The notes: a model not told the origin generated them from the sequence alone. A stretch of 64,000 nucleotides of DNA from Macrolepiota albuminosa (GCA_027475525.1 JAMWFC010000090.1:1116001-1180000); one strand, 5' to 3'; positions 47,636-60,143 are shown, counted from the stretch's first letter. Program-made: numbers and translations.

Positions 47636-48277
47636 AACGGATTTGTTGTGGTATGGGAGGTATCGACCCGGCTCAAGCGACGTATCGCGAGAAAATTGAT
47701 TATTTTTTCTCAAGAACAGTGACTTTATCGCTTTCAGGGACCATCATCCAGCAGCCAAATATCATTTTCAGGTTGTTCCAAAAACACACATCGGTACTTC
47801 GTAACGATTTCTGTCAGTCTTACTTCCATCGAAGTTCATTCACTTTCAGGATCTGTCAAAGAACTGCGGAAAGCTGATATCAATATAGGTGTGTTCATGG
47901 CAATCGGTACTATCTTTGATTTGGAGTTTCATTTTTTTTTGTCAGTGAGAAAAATGAGTGAGATTGGGCATATCCTTCTTGACGATCACGGGGTACCGTC
48001 TACCATGCGTAGGTACGCTATTTCCGAATGGCGGCTGGAGCATGATCAACTGCTGCGCAAGTATAGAATGGGATTCCATATTCCGCCTTATAATTCTGTC
48101 AACCACCTTCACTTGCATGTGATCGGTTTGCCGTTCAAGTCCATCGGAAAAGGCGTCAAATACCCCATAATCTCTGGTGGAAGCACTTATCATAAAGGCT
48201 TCGGCTGGTTTGTTGAAGTTGGCCAGACAATCAAAATTCTCGAAAGCGGTAGACACGTTAGTGTTTGGCCATGTTGA
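47636..48277 (+). CDS. HIT-domain protein, 5' part not recognised
   Basis: This is a histidine-triad nucleotide-binding hydrolase (HINT/aprataxin-like). Exons by eye: one containing RDHHPAAKYHFQVVPKTHIG (about 47,735-47,790), one containing DLSKNCGKLISI, one with MSEIGHILLDDHGVPSTMRR, then MGFHIPPYNSVNHLHLHVIG. The last holds the catalytic H-x-H-x-H (HLHLH at about 48,100-48,115). The C-terminus FGWFVEVGQTIKILESGRHV and the stop at 48,277 are typical of the fungal family. The first exon (usual CxxC and nucleotide-binding strand) is not found upstream; 47,252-47,615 is LINE and microsatellite. So the gene is either truncated by the LINE or has an exon I cannot read. Start given is only the open-frame edge. 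Confidence 0.75.
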
Positions 48278-49232
48278 AATATCCCCACATGGACCCAGGA
48301 ATATGTCGTTTACTGTTCTATCTTTGTCTTCAACCCACCGGCAGGTCATAGTTTTGCCGATTCTTGATTCGACGGCTTAACAGCCGTCAGCGTGGTCAGG
48401 TTCGGTAGAAATGGCGGAGGTGTATTGTTAAGCTGTCTGCCTGCTGACCGTGTACTTTATCTGTTTTTAAGTGACAAATTGTGATAAAGTTGTTCCAGCC
48501 GAAATAATGACGCGAACACTTTGACATCTCCAGAACATTTCGCCACCATTGACAAATTGGAGATGGGAAGTAGACCACCGTTTGCCCGCCCATGAGTTGC
48601 TTTCCTGGTTCATCAGCTCATCTCAGGTCTCCATCGTTGTTCGAAGATTAAAGTTGGAACGAGAATTGCCAATGACTCAAGTTTACTAGATTGGGTGTGT
48701 GTAGTCTTTTCGACAAGCGAGGAGTCGCTTATCCTAATTACGTAGGTTAGTGCATGATGGACTGGCGAAAGATGTTATGAGAATTACATTACAAATGATC
48801 CTCACATTGGTGCACTACTTTATGACCCGATCCTGGCTTCTTGTGCGTGTATTTTTAGGACATGTATGCTCCCTTGAAGAAGAAGGAAATTTTGATGATA
48901 TCTGGCGCCCGATTATCAGGTATTTTAGGACTTGGGAATTTCGAGATGGTTGGCAGAGCCGAACTAAATCCTCATTCGTCGGAACGAGTGCGTATTAGCC
49001 CGTTTGGTACGATTCACTGACAAACTGACAGTATACAATTCCGAAGATACTTCTCATCTCGCGACTCCTCGCCGAGCCGGTTTATGATTTTGGTGCGAAA
49101 AGTCGGTCTTCTGCGCGTTGACCTTACTCCTTTCTGGTATTGACTCATCCCATGGCTCTGGAGCGTATGACACACAAAAGCTGAGTTGTTTTCGTCTGGC
49201 ATCATTCTTTGTGAGAAACATCAAGGACAGAT
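48278..49232. other. Intergenic, no confident gene
   Basis: This is upstream of the oxalate decarboxylase gene. The plus-strand frame 48,750-48,998 (82 codons) has no recognisable motif. Confidence 0.45.
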
Positions 49233-49240
49233 TATAAAAG
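49233..49240 (+). promoter_or_regulatory. TATA box of oxalate decarboxylase
   Basis: TATAAAAG lies 44 bp before the ATG at 49,284, so the 5' UTR must be very short. It fits an inducible, highly expressed secreted enzyme. Confidence 0.6.
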
Positions 49241-49283
49241 CCCTATGGTTCAAACTTGTCTTGACTGACGACCTGCGCCCAGG

Positions 49284-51771
49284 ATGATCAAGTTGACTTC
49301 CTGTGTCTCTGCCCTTCTCTTTCTCAGGTTTTCTGTTGCTGCCCCAGCTGCGTCGTCGGCTGTGACTAGCACGGAGAGCTCTAGAGCCACCTCCTCATCA
49401 GCTACCAGCAGCATGATCGACAGCGCCACCTTCTCTGTTTCAGCTACTACTAGCACGGTCCTTCGTCCTAGTTCCACAGGTCTTACTATACCGTCGGCCA
49501 CACTACCTGTAATTTCCTTGGATCCCAATGAACCCCTGACCGGGAACCTTGAGCCCATGCGTGGTTCCCTCGGCGCTCCGCTCTTGGGTCCCACGGATAC
49601 AGAGATTGTCGAGCAGAATCCCGATTTACTTGCGCCTCCTACTACCGACCACGGTTCAATGTAAGTATAATTTCTGAATTTTATTGGATATGCAGTAAGA
49701 CTATTTAAAAGTGATAATGCCAAGTGGCCTTTCAGCCTCAGTCACAACAGGCTTCAAAGTGGTGGTTGGGCAAGAAATCAGAACAGTTAGCAGTTTGGTG
49801 TCGTCGATATGCGTCCCGCTAACTATTTTACAGTCGGCCAAATGCCACTCGCCACTGGTATCTATCTCATCCATAAAAGATTTTTTGACTGACCTTCGTT
49901 CTTCAGAGATGGCAGGTGTGAATATGAGGTTGGAACCTGGTGCAATCAGGTGCTTTAGAGAGATCATCGGGTCATCCACGTTCTGATTAATCGGAAATTT
50001 TTAGAGAACTTCATTGGCATAAGACCTCCGAAGTATGTCTGGTAAACTTTATCAGTTTTCTGTTACATTTAATTAACCTTGAATAGTGGGCATACATCCT
50101 TAAAGTATGTGAAGTGATTCAAGACTTCTGTCTACTCATTGATTTTGCGAAGGGAAAGACGCAGGTAACATCTGTTGATACCTTGGGGCGCAACTTTATT
50201 TCGACCGTCGTATGTCCCTTTCATCCGAGCGAAAAAAAATTTCGAACTCTTATCCCTCCCAGGGCCCCGGCGATCTCTGGTTTTTCCCACCCGGTATACC
50301 ACATTCCCTTCAAGGAACCGACGACGACCCAGAGGGTACTGAATTTATCTTGGTCAGTGGATGATTGTTTTTGCTAAATATCTCACACATTGACGTACCT
50401 AGGTCTTCGATGATGGCGAATTCAGCGAAGATTCAACATTTTTAGTTCGTCGAATTTTCTTGTGTGATTAAAACCCATTAGACTTGACGTTCAGGTAACC
50501 GATTGGCTTTCCCACGTCCCAGTTGAGGGTAAATGGCCAAATCCTTCTTAACGAGTAAACTCTGATATCCTGTGCTCAGTGCTTGAAAAGAATTTAAAAG
50601 TGTGAGTCTGACGTCTCCTGTTGACCTCCTCGTTCCCACATGCCTTTCACGCAGCAATGCATCCGCTCTTGCAGGAATTCCCTCTGAGGAACTCTACATC
50701 TTCCCTGCAGGTAATCAATTCCTAAATCCGAAAGCTCTTTTACGAACGTCGTGTAGCCCTTCCCGGACCAGACAGTGATGGAGTGACCAGTCCACAAGGA
50801 ACTGTTCCGCAATCTTTCACTTTCGCATTCTCTCAGGTCAATGCTACGCAACTTTCAGGTGGCAGCGTTAAGGTTGTTGATTCATCCACATTCCCCGTCT
50901 CTACAACAACCAGCGCCGCAGGTGGGTATGACTGCTTCAAACGTGAAGTTAATTCTGATGCGCTGTGCTAGAGGTCACTGTCAACCCTGGTGCGATTAGG
51001 TGGGTGATTGGTTTCTATTTGAGACCCTATTGACCAAGTAGCTTAGAGAACTCCACGTGAGATTTGTCGCTTTTGAAAACTGCATACGGGTATTGATGAT
51101 ATCTTAGTGGCATCCTACCCAGGATGAATGGAGCTTTTTCATGTGGGTTCTGACAGCCTCCCACTTGTACAATTTTTGACTGGAGAATAATCCACTAGTG
51201 AAGGCACAGGTCGCATGACCATCTTCGGTTCTCAATCGAATGCCAGAACATACAATTTCCAGGTGAGTCGTAAGCGTCGGACCTGGACTTCTGTGCATCA
51301 CTCACGAATTGACAGGCTGGAGACATTGGTGGGCAAATAAATTATGTGATTTCTGATCGCCCTATTCATTCCCTTCTTTTCGTAATGAAGGCTATGTTCC
51401 CGCAACCTTTGGTAACGTTATCCGTCATATTATCACATTTGCATCCTTGACGGGCTGTGAACAGGGCACTATGTTGAGAATACCGGGAACACGACACTCA
51501 GATTCTTAGAGATCTTTAAGTCAGGTAATTGAATACCTCTCTATATCCTTCGATATGTCTCCTGACGCCTGTGGATCTTGTCACCAGACGTATTCCAAGA
51601 CATCAGTTTGGCACAGGTACGAATGCAATTTAATTGTTATGTTTCAGGATTCTGACAAATCCCATGGCCCAGTGGCTCGCATTGACTCCGCCCACTCTAG
51701 TTCAAGAACATCTTGGACTTCCCCTCGACGTCATCAATCGACTGTCCAAGACGAAAGGCATTGTCGTTTGA
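49284..51771 (+). CDS. Oxalate decarboxylase (secreted bicupin)
   Basis: The enzyme converts oxalate to formate and CO2 with Mn; it acts in the wall or outside the cell and controls oxalate in wood- and litter-decay fungi. The ATG at 49,284 gives a signal peptide ([20 protein letters not shown]), a Ser/Thr-rich stretch, then [13 protein letters not shown] and [11 protein letters not shown]. Spliced exons follow in family order: [39 protein letters not shown], cupin 1 [85 protein letters not shown], then cupin 2 [56 protein letters not shown] and [20 protein letters not shown]. Stop at 51,771. About twenty exons, some under 30 bp. Both Mn-binding HxH sets are present and no break was found. 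Confidence 0.9.
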
Positions 51772-54086
51772 TGAGAGTTCTTCAGTGAAAACCATTGATG
51801 GTGCTTGATCGCACGAAACCTTGATGTAGCTTAGGTAGAATAACACCTGGTCCTTGTCAGACTCACAGTTAACAAGACTTTAAATATATTACGGAATTCC
51901 TTGCGTCAAAGTTTTTCCGTTCGGCACAATCGCCCCGACTTTCTCTTAAAGTTAATCCGCTCCTCGTGTGATAGGTAGTATGCGTGCGAGCATGCGGCAT
52001 TGTCAAGCCTCCTGCGTGAGTATCTGAATATCTTGTAAACAATCTGTCATATAGCATGGCGTCACCGGACATAGGCACCACATCAACGATGGGAAGCTTT
52101 TGAGCTCTGACGTACCGGAGCTTATTTCATCGTTTGTCATACTCCATGGAGCATAATTACACGAACAGGTAGATCATATATAGTGTCAAGATATTTTTAT
52201 GTGACAAAAACTGCGGCAGCCTCCACAAATATACCCTGGGGAGATGACCGTCTTGAGATATCTGATCATACCAATGAAAACCTTCCGATATACCGTGGTA
52301 TTGAATTTTCACAGAAGCCAATCTCAATGGTGAGAACAAGAGATTGCGGCATAAATATAGCGATCTGTCCATGTGGCGAAATGTATTCATAATGACCAGC
52401 GAAAGCGTTCGCGTCTGATGTTTTGCTAAATGAAAAGGTTATTCGACTCAGAATGAGAAGGCTACTCCCTCAGCATGATAGCTTCTCAGGATAACGCTTG
52501 TTTGTGGAGGAGACCCAGGTCGGCTGACAGGCAGCGTCAAGAAAGAAGAAGAAATCGATCGCGGCGAGTGTATCTCATGGGACAAGGGCTCAAAAGTGTG
52601 GTCATGGAGCCTACCGAGTGGATATGCTTTCCTTACAGAGAAATACAGTTCCAGGGTATTCAGTCGCCCTGTGTTGGAAACCGTGTGAGCATCCGTCGGA
52701 ATGATCGAAGCACACTAGCAACCATGAAATAATGCACACGGTGCAGGGCTTAGCTTTGTTAACATAGCTCTGATAATTGATCAGCTCATTAAACATGACA
52801 CGAGACTCGGACCTTGGACACAATTTGAACGATCGATGGGACTACGAATCTCCTGCAGCGCCGATGAAGAGTTGAACTCGTGAAATTATTGGCCGAAGTT
52901 TACTGGGGTGAATTATCGCAGCTCAGGATAGGGGCCCCTGTCTAAAGCTTTTTCCATCCAGGTCATAAATAACGTATTCCGATAACTGGTCTTGGAAACG
53001 TCGTTTGAGTCTGCTGGAACGATGTCAATCCACTTGTGCATTGACCTAATAGAAATACATACGACCACAAGAGATCTCTCCAAGGAGTCATGGCTCACGA
53101 GATCTTAATTCGCATACTTCAAAGCCTCGGCAAATGTATTGTAAACCTTATATGTATGGTCGAGACGAAAAAGATTCGTTTATCGTACCAATCCAGCTCT
53201 AAAGCGCTTACTGGAATTCAATCATGCATATTCCGGAGTAATCATTGCCTATAGCGATGCAAGCGTTTAACAACCCTTCCAGTCAACGGCACTCAAATTA
53301 ACGTCGCGACTCGAAAGAAAACCATCAAACTTCTTGAAAACTCCGTCGAGTAATGGTAGAAACGGGAGATTACCGCTTACATGGACTTTAGCGGGAGTGT
53401 CGTGGGGCAACGAACCACTCCAGGTAAGTTGCCGGCCAGAATGCAATGACTAGGCCTAATTCATAATGCGGGGAATTGTATCTCGGATACTACCTCGAAA
53501 CAATAGCATGCCGTCTCATCGATTAGGGCTTGGACCCGAAAATGATATGAGAACGAGTAAAACACGGCTTAACATGCATGAGCTTCTCACTGCAGGGTAA
53601 GACAAAGCGGCACGAAAGAACTGATATTCAAGAAACTGGAACCTGCTAAACGATCAAAGATAGTCGATGGGGATGCCAAGTTACCGTAAGACCTGTGTGG
53701 CCATCGTTCTTGTTTTCCGCATGTCATGCATAGTGCTGATACTCCAGCGATACCATATGAAATGTTCGAATGATACGTAGCGTTACAAAAAGAAAGCTTC
53801 AGGCTTGTCCAGGACATTGCTCTCGTAGATTTACATTGGATTTCACGTGACCGAACTGCCGGCCCTCAACAAGTCCGCTTCAAAATGCGGAAAATTTTCT
53901 TCTTCACTCTCATGATCCATGGTCCTGTTCACCGTTCCGCTCAATGACCTCGTGAATCACAATGTCGCTATGAGACGTGAGTGTTACATTCTCTATCGGG
54001 TTCTATGCCCTCGACAAGATGATACTTTCCAATTTACCCTCGAGTGTCTCTGTCTTTACCTAGACTGGACACAATGTGTTTTTCTT

Positions 54087-54240
54087 GTCATAGTTACACT
54101 GATCGGTTTTTTTTTCATATTCAAGTCTCCTTTAGCTCTTCATACTCATCCTTTTTTTGTAGTGTCATAGTTACACTGATCGGTTTTTTTTTCATATTCA
54201 AGTCTCCTTTAGCTCTTCATACTCATCCTTTTTTTGTAGG
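54087..54240. repeat. 77-bp tandem duplication near T tracts
   Basis: Perfect, period 77. It includes a 9-base T run, in apparently single-copy DNA. Confidence 0.9.
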
Positions 54241-55509
54241 CGCTCCAGCTTTTTGACCAACATATACCAGGTAGATGGGTCGAACGTCCGGACAAGAATT
54301 AGGATAATGGTAAGCTTTCCTTGCTTTGTTATCTGCCATCCATCTTCGCTCTGTCAGGATGAATTTAAAATCATTCAAACTAGAGTATAAGAGAGCCAAC
54401 GGCTCGATGCTTTTACTTTATATCTGTCAATCCACTGATCCTTTTTTCACTCCTGGTTTCTCAATCCAATCTTATGCTCATTTTCTTTCCTGCAGTGCTC
54501 TTGTTTGTCATCCCCTGAATACAGCTGAACCAGTGTCTCCGCTCCCTCTTGTGATGGTGAGCATCTCGAATAATACTTCTTATTTGATGATAAAAAAGGA
54601 ATTACCGCCTGAGCCTTTCTTCGGAAGGTTTTGACGACAATTCCATGGCTGTTTTTTGTACTCTTCTGATCCTCCTCTTGTTTTCTCATAAGACGTCGTT
54701 ACTCACAGTTCGTCAGGTATTATTCGCCGATACCTTGATTCACAATGATTGTGCATGGATGTTAAGAGTTCTGGTTAGATGGTGAGTATACTAGAAACCT
54801 TTGTTTTTGTTTCATGATGCTTTATCACGACGGTCTTCGTATCATAACTGCCGAAAAGGCCCGCCACAGCTCAAAACTTCGGGCAACCCAATCTGATCTC
54901 TTCTCACATGATTTTTATCCAATTGCTAATGACCGCTCTTATGACAGGGCCTGCTGAATTCTGCTTTCCTTCTGGCACCTAGTCCGCGCGCGCTGTTTTG
55001 TGTTTTGACAAGTACTGGTGAGTCAAACTGTCTAGTCCTTTTTCGCATTCGTGCTTGCCTTCGCTTTGATGAAAAACATACAAAAAATCATCAACTAGAA
55101 GCTGTTGCTGAGCTTCGGCTTTGATTTTAATATGCCTTGTGTTCCTTCTGACTTGGCTTGTTTTGTTGGTGTTGAGACACAATGTTGATTACTCCGTGTT
55201 TAGTCTGCCGGAGCATGTGTTCTATGGTGTTAAATCTGGACTCTGTAGCCTGTATGTTGCATGTACTTGCGGCATTTATTCTCGTTATCGGTCGAATTTC
55301 TTAATATAATTGGTTGCCCTTTCCCAGGGGTAAAGTATAATCGCTTCCCCAGAGTACCTCTGACACTTGATTTCGCCCTCGATTACCATTTGTCGAGGTG
55401 AGAAGAGAAAGTGAGGTCAACTGACTCAAGTTGAGAAAGTTTTTCTTTGGTATGTGCTCCGGTTAATTCTGTTAGGCTGATCTCAAGCCTGATGCATGAA
55501 GGTCGACAC

Positions 55510-55729
55510 AACGAGGGATTCAACATCATAATGTCCATCGGCATCGTGGAACTATCGTGTATAACCATGCACCAAATTCGGATGCTGCAGTTGGTGTCTA
55601 CGCCCACTGTGTCGGGAATCCCGATCAACTGGTAATCGTGCACTTCCGTGATGCCAAGATCAAAAGAGTCGGTACCATTATATTGGGCTGTGCTCTGACC
55701 GAGAATAGAGAGAAGCTTTGTGAGGATTG
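55510..55729 (+). other. Orphan open exon-like segment
   Basis: An open plus-strand frame without its own ATG reads HHRGTIVYNHAPNSDAAVG, then VYAHCVGNPDQLVIVHFRDA and KRVGTIILGCALTENREKL, and stops at TGA at 55,727-55,729. Past that stop the same frame is open again for about 40 codons. Composition is protein-like, but I do not recognise it. It could be an internal exon or a pseudogene. Confidence 0.3.
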
Positions 55730-56394
55730 ACGCCGATACGTCGACGGAAATTCTCAGATTTACTTGGCGGAAGTAGATGGTCTAGTATTAATATCCGTAC
55801 TGATGATGTCTATTTCGGATGGTTCTATAACCCCTGAAAATGACGAGCCGTGAATTTAGGTGATGATTAGTTTAGCGTAATATACACTCGAGGTCCTTGT
55901 ATAGGTATCTCGTTTTAAACTTGAAGTTGTGACATTGAGACCTTCGCTTGCAATTAGTGTTCAGCTCTGTGCAACTCCACCTTGTACATATCCTCCTGCG
56001 CTGCATGATCGTTCTTTATCTTTGACTGTTATCATTGCTCACACAAATTCCGTGCCGCGCGTCGCTTGGCACTATAGACGCTGGGAGCAGCGTGTAACTT
56101 GCTGATCGTGTCCACGTGACTGATTTTCGATATGAATGGATTGTATTTCTCACCAAGTCCTCCTCGAGAGTTCATCAAACTGAAAATTGTGGTTGAATAG
56201 GTTTCTGAGGGATGATAAACAGCATTATCCCTATGCTACCCAAAATCATGTAGAAGCTGTGGTTTTTGACTGTAATTTGTAATACTTACGATTTTTGACG
56301 GCGCGGCCAAAACGGTCCGCAAACTCCGAGCTCCATAAAAGGACAGTTCGCCTTGACGCGCCTTGTTCTTCACCACCACCATCTTTCGTCTATC

Positions 56395-58035
56395 ATGAGC
56401 GCGCGAACGCCCTTTATGCCGATTCCTCGCCCTCCTACACGCGTTTCTTCCCAGGAAGAAGCTCAGACTGCTGCTAGCCCTCTTTTCACGGTCGATCCTA
56501 GTAGTCCACTCAACCTCTCTGCTTTGTCGAAGGCCCAGCTGGAATCTGCTTCTCAGGTGGACACTACGAAGAATTTCTCTGTCAGTGGTGAAGCTCGACC
56601 ACTTAACACTTCTTCGTTGTTGAAGGGAAGGAACGCTTCTCAACCAGGCCAGAACCAAACCTCTATGAGACGGCCTTTTCAAATTGCACCGGAAAAGACT
56701 CCCATCGGGCCTGGAACTGCTGATCCTCGCTCAAAACCAGTTCAAGAAATAAATCGCAGCAATTCTCTAAAAATAATCGCTCCAGTTCCACGTCAAGCGC
56801 AGCCTCGTCCATCTTCGCCCAGTCTCTCCACCAATTTAGCTTCTGGTATCTTTACGTCTAGTGCTTCTCATCCAGTTTTTCGAATGCCAAACTTGCCTGC
56901 TTTGACTCCGAACGACATTCAGTCCGAGAACGACGCGCATATAACCAACTCAACTCTCGGATTCCCGTTCTCGAAACCTCATGTCCCCTCTGAGGAGAAA
57001 CCACAACTCCCTAGCCCTCCGGACTCGCTTCGACTCAGAAATGCGCGTAATTACGCCGAAACTGATATGGAAATACCGCCACCGCCGTTTACTCTCAACT
57101 TCTCGAACTCAAATCAAACAGGCCCTCAACGTGTGCTTCTCAACCCCGACGGGACACGTGGACCACCTGTCGACCATGTTTCCGTGCCTGATAATATGCA
57201 ACTGACTTCAAATAGATCCAACTCTTCACTACTCAAGCGTCCTCATCCCAACAGCGAACTCGACTCGGACCATCACCATGACGTGAATGACTCCAAGAGA
57301 TACAGGAAGGAAGGCGTCAGTAAACTTCTTCTCGTGGTTATCTCGACTTACTCTCTATCTATCTATCGATCTATAAGGATGGATATATTCAGCGAGCGAA
57401 ATCTGCCACTTGCCACATTTCAAGCCCAAGCACCGTTTCTGTTCATTCACACACCTCTGACCATTTTACTCACCCAACATACGAGCATTCTCATGAGCCT
57501 ACGAGTCCGGTGGATGGCAATAGTAACTTTTCCATGATGAATAATTCAGCCGGCCTCACTCAACTTCTGGGGTGTGAGGTTGATGCCTATGTCGAGCAGC
57601 ATGCCGAACAGTACGAAAGGGCCGTTGAGAGGTGGAAAGGTTGCACGATGGAGGAGTGGATTGCAGGTGCAGAAGGTACGCCCTCTTCTGAATTTCGCCT
57701 TCTAAGCCAAGCTGTACCTCCTCTTCAAGAACAAACTGCGCGGTACACCAAGGTTCTTGACTTTGCAAGTATTCTTTCATTATCTTCACAGATGGGTACT
57801 TACGCCATCATGACCTTAGGTGAAGGATCACATGATGTTTGTCCTTCCTCTTCCTTCTACACTCTGTCTTGAGCGTGTTAATAACCATCCCAGGTCAAAA
57901 ACGAGGCTCTTCGCCGACTTAGACGTCAAAGTCGACGGACACAAGAGTATACTAGCTGACAGGGAGAAAGCTCTTGCAGGAGTCAAAACACGACTGGTGC
58001 AAGAGAGTGCACATGTCTTGGGACATGCATGTTGA
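56395..58035 (+). CDS. Gene with Ecm11-like C-terminal domain (tentative)
   Basis: The ATG at 56,395 gives MSARTPFMPIPRPPTRVSSQ. About 310 disordered residues follow, rich in Pro, Ser and Asn, with conserved-looking PPSPFTL-type motifs (MEIPPPPFTLNFSNSN) and a basic KRYRKEG patch. After an intron starting GTCAGT near 57,316 the frame resumes before GLTQLLGCEVDAYVEQHAEQ and WKGCTMEEWIAG. Short exons then give KVLDFVKDHM and a helical end LFADLDVKVDGHKSILADRE, ALAGVKTRLVQESAHVLG, with the stop at 58,035. The last part resembles the Ecm11 domain of fungal synaptonemal-complex central-element proteins. I base this on remembered family style, not a search. If right, the gene would act in meiosis. 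Confidence 0.55.
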
Positions 58036-58508
58036 ACGTAGAAAGAGCTCTACGCGTTTCTTTTACTGCTGTAATCGTTCTGTTCGATTGAGATATTGAA
58101 GCTGTATGATCTGGTCTTTCACCATGGTCTTTCTAGCTCATTAATTCCACGTGGATTGGGGTTGTCCCCCGTCCAAAATACTGGACAATGATCACAATGT
58201 ATATGCCGCGTTTGTGCTTCGACATTCTTTTCAAGATTCTTTGTGAATAGTGTCAGTTGGGTCCTGTTCGTATTTTTGCTATCCTACTAGACCCCTCTGC
58301 TGAGATAAGGTCGAGGAGAGGACGTTCCCTATTTTAACGAATGTGTGATATCTTTGTGAGAATCCAAAGGTAGGTTTTTTCCTGATTGACTATCACATTT
58401 GTATTCGAAAGCCAGTTAAAATTGCATTACAGGCCACTGATAGATGAGTAGTAGATACATTAAGCAACGATATGAGGAGCTTATTCTAACACACGTCCAT
58501 CCAAAGAC
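58036..58508. other. Convergent 3' spacer
   Basis: This is the region between the stops of the Ecm11-like gene (+) and the F-box gene (-). No feature seen beyond likely 3' UTRs. Confidence 0.5.
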
Positions 58509-60143
58509 CTACATGTCGACATATCTGCCACCTGATAAGTACCGCAGTGTGGGTATATTCAGCTTCAGAAGTTCCCTGGCTTTCAAACTTGTGAATAACA
58601 TGTCGCGGAAGGCATCGGCCGATATAATACTGTCGCCCTGAAACAGCGGAGGCCTGGAATATTGGAGGATCCGCAGTACTTTGAACGACAGATCCTTGAC
58701 TGCATCCTTTTGCTTTACCAGCTGAGCTCCTCCATCTTGCACTGAAAAAACCTTTGCGAAGCCGGCAGCATGGATCGAAGTAATCTGTATCTCCTCCAAC
58801 GAGTCCAATTCACCTATTCGTTTCCATTCGGCGTCAGTAAGCGTGAAATTGTGGTAAGAGATGTCAAGGAATTGCAAGTATGAATAGCCTTTAGTAAACA
58901 GTGTTTGTAAGATAGCTGCTCTGGCCCTGGACTCTTCATCGCGAAAACTGGGGGCTTTGATAGCGAATCGCTCCTTCTGCTGAGGCTTTGAGGATATCCA
59001 AGCATGAATTCTCAGATCTTCCTCATTATCTACCTTCCGTATTCGAAGAGAGCGTATTGGATGCTCGGCTGACGTTTTTTGGATAATGGAAGCCAATAGT
59101 TGGATATCATGGAGTTGTGCTTCAGGATCGGTGACTTCTGTGGGGTAGCAGTCGATCTTGATTCTTGGGACGAGTCTGAAGGCAAGGCGGCTAAGCAACT
59201 GGACACAACCACGTAGGCTGGATAGAATCTTGAGATACTTCAGTTCTGGTAGATTCACGGTTAGAGAGTCAAGCGATTCTTCGTCGGGAACAAGGACACA
59301 GTTGAGTGTTAATCTTCGGAGATGAAGTGAATGACTGAGAGCTTCGAGGATTTCCTTGGTGGATAGGAAAGATTCTTGTCCCAAGAACACTTCGGCAATC
59401 TCGAGAGATACCAGGTTGACAGTTAGGAGAGGACGCCAATTTATTTCGCAACCGAGAAGAGACAGGTGCTTCAATTGAGGAGCCTTTCCATCAAACAACT
59501 TGTTTTCAACTGTATTGCGCCCTCTCATATCGTAAAAGCCCAAGTAACACCGCTCTAAGAGTGGTGCAGGATACATCAAGCAACTCATCCACTCCGATGG
59601 CTCATATCGTAAAAGCCCAAGTAACACCGCTCTAAGAGTGGTGCAGGATACATCAAGCAACTCATCCACTCCGATGGAAAGCTGAGACCACGAGTTCTTG
59701 AATCATGTCCAACTTCTTGAGAACAGATGTCAGAACCTTATCTTGGAGACTCGATTCAACGAAGTCGGGATCACAAGAGTGTACCACGAGCGGAATGCCT
59801 TCGGATCGTTTCATCTTCTGCTCAGCCCAGAAAAGAGTGTCATGAGAGCAATCGATTCTGTTCCAAAGGCGTCGATAATTGACTAGGATTTCTCGGATAT
59901 CGTGACAGACGTGTGTGATCTGAATCCATAAGGGAAGTCGAGACCACCACTCGCAATCTTCAGATTTGGACCGAAGGTTTTGGACGATCTCCAAAACGAG
60001 TTCTGGAGCAAGTCTTACGAGAGGGCTAAACGATCGGTTGTATTCTCTTCTCCGCTTGTAGTGTGATATTTCGAAATGCTTTACATACAGGGTGGCGGAG
60101 TCGTCAGGATCCCGTGTAGGCCAATCGTCAAGAATGATGACTG
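58509..60143 (-). CDS. F-box protein with leucine-rich-like repeats
   Basis: This is a likely substrate adaptor of SCF ubiquitin ligase, of the kind greatly expanded in Agaricomycetes. An F-box-like segment (LAPELVLEIVQNLR, then WIQITHVCHDIREI) lies near 59,900-60,010. It is followed by LWNRIDCSHDTLFWAEQKMK and repeats such as LKHLSLLGCEINWRPLL, LPELKYLKILSSLRG and YLQFLDISYHNFTLTDAEWK; the stop is at 58,509. A 77-bp duplication (59,524-59,677) splits the frame into two open pieces. Protein sense is continuous without it, so the split is probably false. An in-frame stop lies just upstream of an AG at 60,144, so a first exon with the start codon must lie further up. That exon is not identified. 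Confidence 0.75.
59524..59677. repeat. 77-bp tandem duplication in the F-box gene
   Basis: Perfect, period 77. It splits the F-box coding frame. Confidence 0.9.

Larger units (their letters stand above)
51772..56394. other. Long gene-poor stretch after oxalate decarboxylase
   Basis: There are many short open pieces with plausible splice sites but no family I can name. For example, minus- and plus-strand frames occur at 52,157-52,390 and 52,183-52,392, and LLAEVYWGELSQLR can be read near 52,885-52,925. T-rich tracts and one 77-bp duplication lie at 54,087-54,240. One better open piece at 55,510-55,729 is listed separately. The content may be one or two decayed or very intron-rich genes. Confidence 0.35.

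Noticed and set aside
53919..54256. Hydrophobic plus-strand frames near 54 kb as a membrane protein
   Set aside because: The hydrophobicity comes from poly-T tracts repeated by a 77-bp duplication. No homologue is recognised.
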